Shown here one piece after another: positions 60,279-64,000 of a stretch of 64,000 bases of DNA; the stretch's first letter is position 1, and each line of letters opens with the position of its first letter. The notes beneath the pieces were generated by a model. The model ran no database searches, was not told the DNA's origin, and saw nothing but the letters and a program-made list of their open reading frames with translations. The stretch comes from Bacteroidota bacterium (lineage in GTDB: Bacteria; Bacteroidota; Ignavibacteria; UBA10030; UBA8401): assembly GCA_030679145.1 (NCBI GenBank), contig JAUXTU010000055.1, positions 1 through 64,000 on the forward strand, given 5' to 3'. The position numbers and the translations under genes are program-made.

Positions 60279-62092
60279 GGATAAATACTGATTCCTATCC
60301 ACCATGCAAACGAGAAAAGAGGATCGGAATATGGACGATCATTGATTGACGGTGAAACAAGGAGGCGCAAATTGAATAATGGCGTTGGGGATACCGTAAA
60401 TCCTCCAATGAACGATGTTTCAATATCGCTCAGTCGTTTTTTTGGTGTGGTGTATTGTTCTGCAAAATTAGTTTGAGTTGTTGTTGTCCCTGATTCTGTG
60501 CGTGTGCGGTAAGAAAAATATTGTGTTGTGACATCTTCAATTTCCCATTCAGTCATTCTTCTGTTAATTCCAAAAAGCAAAGTCCCGACTGCTGACGTTT
60601 TTAAGGTAAAGATAAGAGGAATTTGAATAGTTGTAAGTTTTGTTACGAAACGCCAATCTACATTTTTGCCTTCGGAAAGTTTAAAAATTGAATTGGAAGT
60701 TGAATTATTTGAGCTGGAAGAATTATAAGAAGAATTCAGAACTATTGTTCCATCGGATGTAGAAAGCTCTGTAATGTCGGACTCTCCCGATATCCCCACG
60801 TAAAGTTCTCTTTTTTGATCAAATTTCCAATTCAGCGAAATAATTCCGCGGTGAAAAATTCGTTCCGATGTTCCTTTTCCATTTCGCGTATCGGATACCG
60901 AATACTGAGATTCGTTTTGGTTCCAGTTCCCTAGATATTCGTACCGATTTGAATAATTGGACGAGTCGTTGATAAAAGATGCATTTGTAATGTCGAGGTT
61001 CTGTGTCTGCATTTGATATACGAATGTTACTGTTTTACCTGGACCAATTTGCGTTAAGAAATTCACACCGCCGTAATATGTGTTGCCGTTATGGTTCCAT
61101 GTTTGATCTGTTTTCGAAAACCGGCGGTTGTAATTCCACAATGGGGGTTTGTTTACACTTCCATCCGCGTAAAACGAAGTATCACGCCGATTGAGATTCT
61201 GCACCGCTGTTCCGGTGAGTAATCCAAGATTTGCTCCGATAATTTTTCCATCATCTATGCGATATTGCAACCCGCCGTTCAGATCCCAATGGTTATATGT
61301 TTGCCCGCGCGACTCAAGATTGTACCACGTTGAAGTACTCGCTTGAGAGTTTGTCCAAAGATTGTTGGATCCGACTTCGCCGTTCCGGTCAAACACCGAG
61401 CGGTTTACTTTCAAACCAACGGTGAAATCGGTTGAAAGATCATATCCGGCGAACAGTGAAAAGAAATGACCGGTGTGATGCATATTGTTTTCACCGCCGC
61501 TTCTATTGATGATTGGTCCGCTTTCTAATGTTGTGATTCTATTACCAGCATAATCATATCCTGGCATATTGTTGTAAATATCCTGTGGAATAGAATAATA
61601 TTCCTCGTCTTGGAAAATCGCTTGGTACGTAATACCGAGCGATAAAGCAGGGAGTGTACTGATCATCGGTCGTGTAAGAAAAGCAGCAGAAAAGATCGGT
61701 TCAATACTTTTTTGAGTGTTAATATAATATGTTGGATAAGGAGCTATCCGCAAATCGGCAATATCTGCGGTGATGCGTGGAGTGGCGAAATAATTTTGTT
61801 GCTTAGCAATATCCGGATTCGTTCGAAAATCTATATAAATGTAATTTTCTGATAGCGAATCTGAATACACATTTGCCGGATTAATATTTAGATTGAGCAA
61901 GGGATCGTTAATGAGACCCGGTGCAACTGAAGATAATCCTTTCAATCCATAAGGATTAACAAAATTCGGTGTAAAGAAAAAACTCGTTTGCTCAAATGAT
62001 TTTTCTAACGAGCGATCTGAATAATAATATTGAGCATTGAGGGTTGAAAGAAAAAGGCAAGTTCCAATGAAAATTATCGCGAGGTGTTTCAT
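60275..62092 (-). CDS. outer-membrane beta-barrel protein of unknown function
   Basis: This 605-residue protein has signal MKHLAIIFIGTCLFLSTLNAQ, then strand-rich Tyr/Asn/Ser sequence with an Asn/Ser-rich stretch around 460-480 and an end LFSFAWWIGISIYP. A strong ribosome site (AAAGGAGGTTAT) precedes ATG 62092. The last coding bases join directly to crotonase fragment A, which supplies the TGA stop. It lies between the two crotonase ends like a cargo gene. Family not recognised; a porin-like or secreted-surface role is a guess. Confidence 0.7.
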   Translation of the reverse strand: MKHLAIIFIGTCLFLSTLNAQYYYSDRSLEKSFEQTSFFFTPNFVNPYGLKGLSSVAPGLINDPLLNLNINPANVYSDSLSENYIYIDFRTNPDIAKQQNYFATPRITADIADLRIAPYPTYYINTQKSIEPIFSAAFLTRPMISTLPALSLGITYQAIFQDEEYYSIPQDIYNNMPGYDYAGNRITTLESGPIINRSGGENNMHHTGHFFSLFAGYDLSTDFTVGLKVNRSVFDRNGEVGSNNLWTNSQASTSTWYNLESRGQTYNHWDLNGGLQYRIDDGKIIGANLGLLTGTAVQNLNRRDTSFYADGSVNKPPLWNYNRRFSKTDQTWNHNGNTYYGGVNFLTQIGPGKTVTFVYQMQTQNLDITNASFINDSSNYSNRYEYLGNWNQNESQYSVSDTRNGKGTSERIFHRGIISLNWKFDQKRELYVGISGESDITELSTSDGTIVLNSSYNSSSSNNSTSNSIFKLSEGKNVDWRFVTKLTTIQIPLIFTLKTSAVGTLLFGINRRMTEWEIEDVTTQYFSYRTRTESGTTTTQTNFAEQYTTPKKRLSDIETSFIGGFTVSPTPLFNLRLLVSPSINDRPYSDPLFSFAWWIGISIYP

Positions 62093-62207
62093 ATAACCTC
62101 CTTTTGGAGATGAGCGGACTAAGCTTTTCTGTTAAACTGTACTTTAAAATTCCCCTTAATTTTTGAAAGAGTCAAGTGCAAATTTATAGCAAACTGTTTA
62201 TAATTAT

Positions 62208-62272
62208 TTATCCTTCCACACCGCTTTTCGTTTCTCCACAAATGCTTTCATTCCTTCTTTTTTGATTTTCAG
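62208..62272 (-). pseudogene. crotonase 3'-end fragment B (22 codons plus stop)
   Basis: The minus strand reads LKIKKEGMKAFVEKRKAVWKDK and stop. It begins at the same codon as fragment A (TGAAAATC), where homology stops abruptly in both. Differences from A are mostly conservative or synonymous, so both copies were coding when they diverged. Upstream of it comes the nSTAND3 gene, after 47 bp. Confidence 0.8.
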
Positions 62273-62319
62273 TATTAACAAACGAGAGTTCCTATTAAAG
62301 TTTGTTCATGAGATATTTT

Positions 62320-64000
62320 TTAATGATACAATAATGTTGAGAATAATGATTCGATTTCTTGGTTTTCTTCTTTCTCTCTATTGCTATTATCATTTAAATC
62401 ATCATTGTTTTCTTCTTCTGGCTCATCTTCATTTTCTTTGATTGAATTAATTTTTTCATTTAACTCAGTAATAAGATCATTAGAATCTGATTTAAAAAAT
62501 CTGCTTATCTTTTTTATTCTACTTAAATCCTCTTCAAAAGTATAAATATCGTCGTTTCTATTAGTGAGTTCTTCTTGATATGCATTGCTAAACTCTTCAA
62601 ATCTATTCCTAATATCATCTTCATCTTCTTCTGTTATGATTTGGCTATGTCTTGTATAAAAATCCATTAGTTCGACAAAATCTTGTGTCGAATTTGAGCG
62701 TTCCAATAGAGTGGTTTTCAACTTTAGAATTATATCATCTTTTTTTGAATTATTTAAGGATTTAATATTTTCAATTGATTGAGATATGGAAACTATTAAT
62801 GTTTTTTCAATTTGATGACTTAGTATTAGTTTATTCAAATTATCGATAATGTCTCCAATAATTAACATCTGTTCATCTTTTGTGAAATATTTCATTTCAT
62901 TAAGAATAAAAGCAATTCGCTTATCCATGGGTATCTTTTTCCATCGGTATAAATTTTTTTCCTCGTACCAAGTTAAAATTTCACAATCCATCGAACGGAT
63001 TGACTTTTGAGCGTTGAGTAAAAATTCTTTTTTTATTTCTTTATCTTTTTTATGGGAATAATTTTTAAGTATTTCCCAAGCTTTTTCGATTTGGTTGAAA
63101 AAGACGATAGAGTTAAATATTTGTTTAATTAATTTATCATTGTCCTTAAGTAGTTTTTCTAAAAAATCTCTAACTGATGGATTATGAAAAGAAACAATGA
63201 TGTTTCTTCCAATCTTTTCCGTCTTTATAAAATTGCCATCAAGTTCGTGCATCGAATTTGTAAATGTTTGTTCATCAAAAGAAGAAGTTGTATTCTTAAT
63301 TGAATAAAAGGCATCGAATGCCAGTTCGAGATCTTTAATTAACACTTCGCTTGGTAGGGTTGTCAAAACGACAAGAAGTTTTTTTGATGCAATACTAAGT
63401 TGATTATCATAAATATGCTTCCAAAGCCTACTTGGATCGTCTAAATTATTTAAAAAAGCCCTTACATAATTTTCTTTAGGCTTTGGGGTATAAAACTCGG
63501 CTCCCGTCATCCATTCTACTATTCTAGGATTAAAATTGGGATGTCCCACTATTTTCTTGTACGAGTGATCTTTTAAAAGTTGTTTTTTTATATGAAGTGG
63601 TAATAGGGAATGATAAATATGATTAAATAAAATTTTTGCTCTTTGAAGCTTAGTATATTTTTCTAAATCAATTACACATTTATGAATATCAAAGTTAGAA
63701 CGGCTGATTTTTTCGTATACATTTTTTGCTTGACTTAAAATATACTCCCTTGTCGTTAATATAAATCGTTTATTTTTTTTCCTTTTAACATAATCAATAA
63801 AATTGAGCAGTTCTTCATCTTCATTTTTTGCGAGCTTGTGCTCTAAAGATGTTTGCCCTAAAAAATCATCGTAGTAAAATACTTGTTTCTTTGTCTCACT
63901 TATAATTTCTAACGCCTCGCTAATAGATTTTGATATTTTTATTGCCTCGTATCCTTTACCGAGATATCTTACTATTAAAATATCTGCTAAGGTTGTTTTG
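62320..64000 (-). CDS. nSTAND3-type NTPase, C-terminal part (5' end outside window)
   Basis: The frame stays open on the minus strand from 62320 to the window edge; a GTG at 63549 is not its start. Residues beyond it translate as KTTLADILIVRYLGKGYEAIKIS (end of Walker A), QVFYYDDFLGQT (Walker B), KRFILTTREYILSQA (sensor) and KYTKLQRAKILFNHIYHS. These fit the nSTAND3 ATPase pattern, often fused to an N-terminal nuclease in anti-phage Avs-like proteins. KIVGHPNFNPRIVEWMTGAEF matches its HxNFNPRIIE motif. The C-terminal third is helical with an acidic Asp/Glu/Asn tail. The effector domain lies beyond the window. Confidence 0.8.
   Translation of the reverse strand, partial: KTTLADILIVRYLGKGYEAIKISKSISEALEIISETKKQVFYYDDFLGQTSLEHKLAKNEDEELLNFIDYVKRKKNKRFILTTREYILSQAKNVYEKISRSNFDIHKCVIDLEKYTKLQRAKILFNHIYHSLLPLHIKKQLLKDHSYKKIVGHPNFNPRIVEWMTGAEFYTPKPKENYVRAFLNNLDDPSRLWKHIYDNQLSIASKKLLVVLTTLPSEVLIKDLELAFDAFYSIKNTTSSFDEQTFTNSMHELDGNFIKTEKIGRNIIVSFHNPSVRDFLEKLLKDNDKLIKQIFNSIVFFNQIEKAWEILKNYSHKKDKEIKKEFLLNAQKSIRSMDCEILTWYEEKNLYRWKKIPMDKRIAFILNEMKYFTKDEQMLIIGDIIDNLNKLILSHQIEKTLIVSISQSIENIKSLNNSKKDDIILKLKTTLLERSNSTQDFVELMDFYTRHSQIITEEDEDDIRNRFEEFSNAYQEELTNRNDDIYTFEEDLSRIKKISRFFKSDSNDLITELNEKINSIKENEDEPEEENNDDLNDNSNREKEENQEIESLFSTLLYH

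Overview
The window is an AT-rich, densely packed bacterial chromosome segment from a Gram-negative organism. It encodes outer-membrane beta-barrel proteins with cleavable signal peptides, a Tol/Ton-type energy module, a LolA-like protein and TPR/SPOR envelope proteins. The gene families (DUF1761, DUF4905, DUF6249, a NarI-like/CCG-domain Fe-S oxidoreductase fusion, a PPi-type phosphofructokinase, nSTAND3 ATPase) point to the Bacteroidota, most likely the Ignavibacteria/Chlorobi side. That placement is inference, because there is no rRNA in the window. Metabolism visible here includes glycolysis (gap, pgk, pfk), the non-oxidative pentose phosphate pathway (tkt), isoprenoid synthesis (ispG), C1 metabolism (folD), beta-oxidation-type enzymes and sulfide oxidation.

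Layout. 1-4.8 kb: end of tkt, a DUF1761 membrane protein, an IS200-type transposase bracketed by REP-like palindromes, a PafA-like phosphatase and a degenerate kinase-like protein. 4.9-12.35 kb: an envelope operon (999-residue TPR protein, beta-barrel, SPOR protein, TolQ/ExbB, TolR/ExbD, TonB/TolA-like). 12.6-15.9 kb: two sensor kinases, the first behind a sigma54-like promoter. 16-18.8 kb: CoA-disulfide reductase/rhodanese/thioredoxin-like genes. 18.8-32.5 kb: an NtrC-type regulator, then a long co-directional locus with two EF-hand-like mini-proteins, a DUF2202 ferritin-like protein, a double DUF1858 protein, beta-barrels, a LolD/FtsX-type ABC transporter, a cupin, membrane proteins and a LolA-like carrier, closed by an NtrB-type histidine kinase. 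33.6-35.5 kb: an AT-rich patch with an AbiGi-like gene beside a tRNA-Met(CAT). 36.4-45.2 kb: IS481-like transposase, Fe-S oxidoreductase, gap, pgk, rhomboid, ispG. 45.2-54.3 kb: ECF sigma/anti-sigma pair, YmdB-type phosphoesterase, folD, PEBP, two 3HCDH-family genes, pfk, methyltransferase, crotonase. 54.4-57 kb: a toxin-antitoxin cassette between two near-identical terminators, then a DEAD-box helicase with a repetitive tail. 57.4-60.2 kb: ArsR-SQR-nucleoside phosphorylase-DsrE operon. 60.2-64 kb: two short crotonase 3' ends bracketing a beta-barrel gene, then the C-terminal part of an nSTAND3 defence-type ATPase.

The best candidate for an undescribed system is the 21.5-30.3 kb locus. It starts with two 18-bp dyad sites exactly 22 bp apart, followed 60 bp later by a good sigma54 -24/-12 element. 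An enhancer-binding protein gene lies upstream and an orphan NtrB-like kinase downstream. I infer a sigma54-controlled envelope (possibly metal or redox) response that makes small secreted Ca-loop proteins together with its own transporter and outer-membrane components. The second candidate is the repeated crotonase 3' end next to an nSTAND3 gene, which looks like repeated insertion at one chromosomal site.
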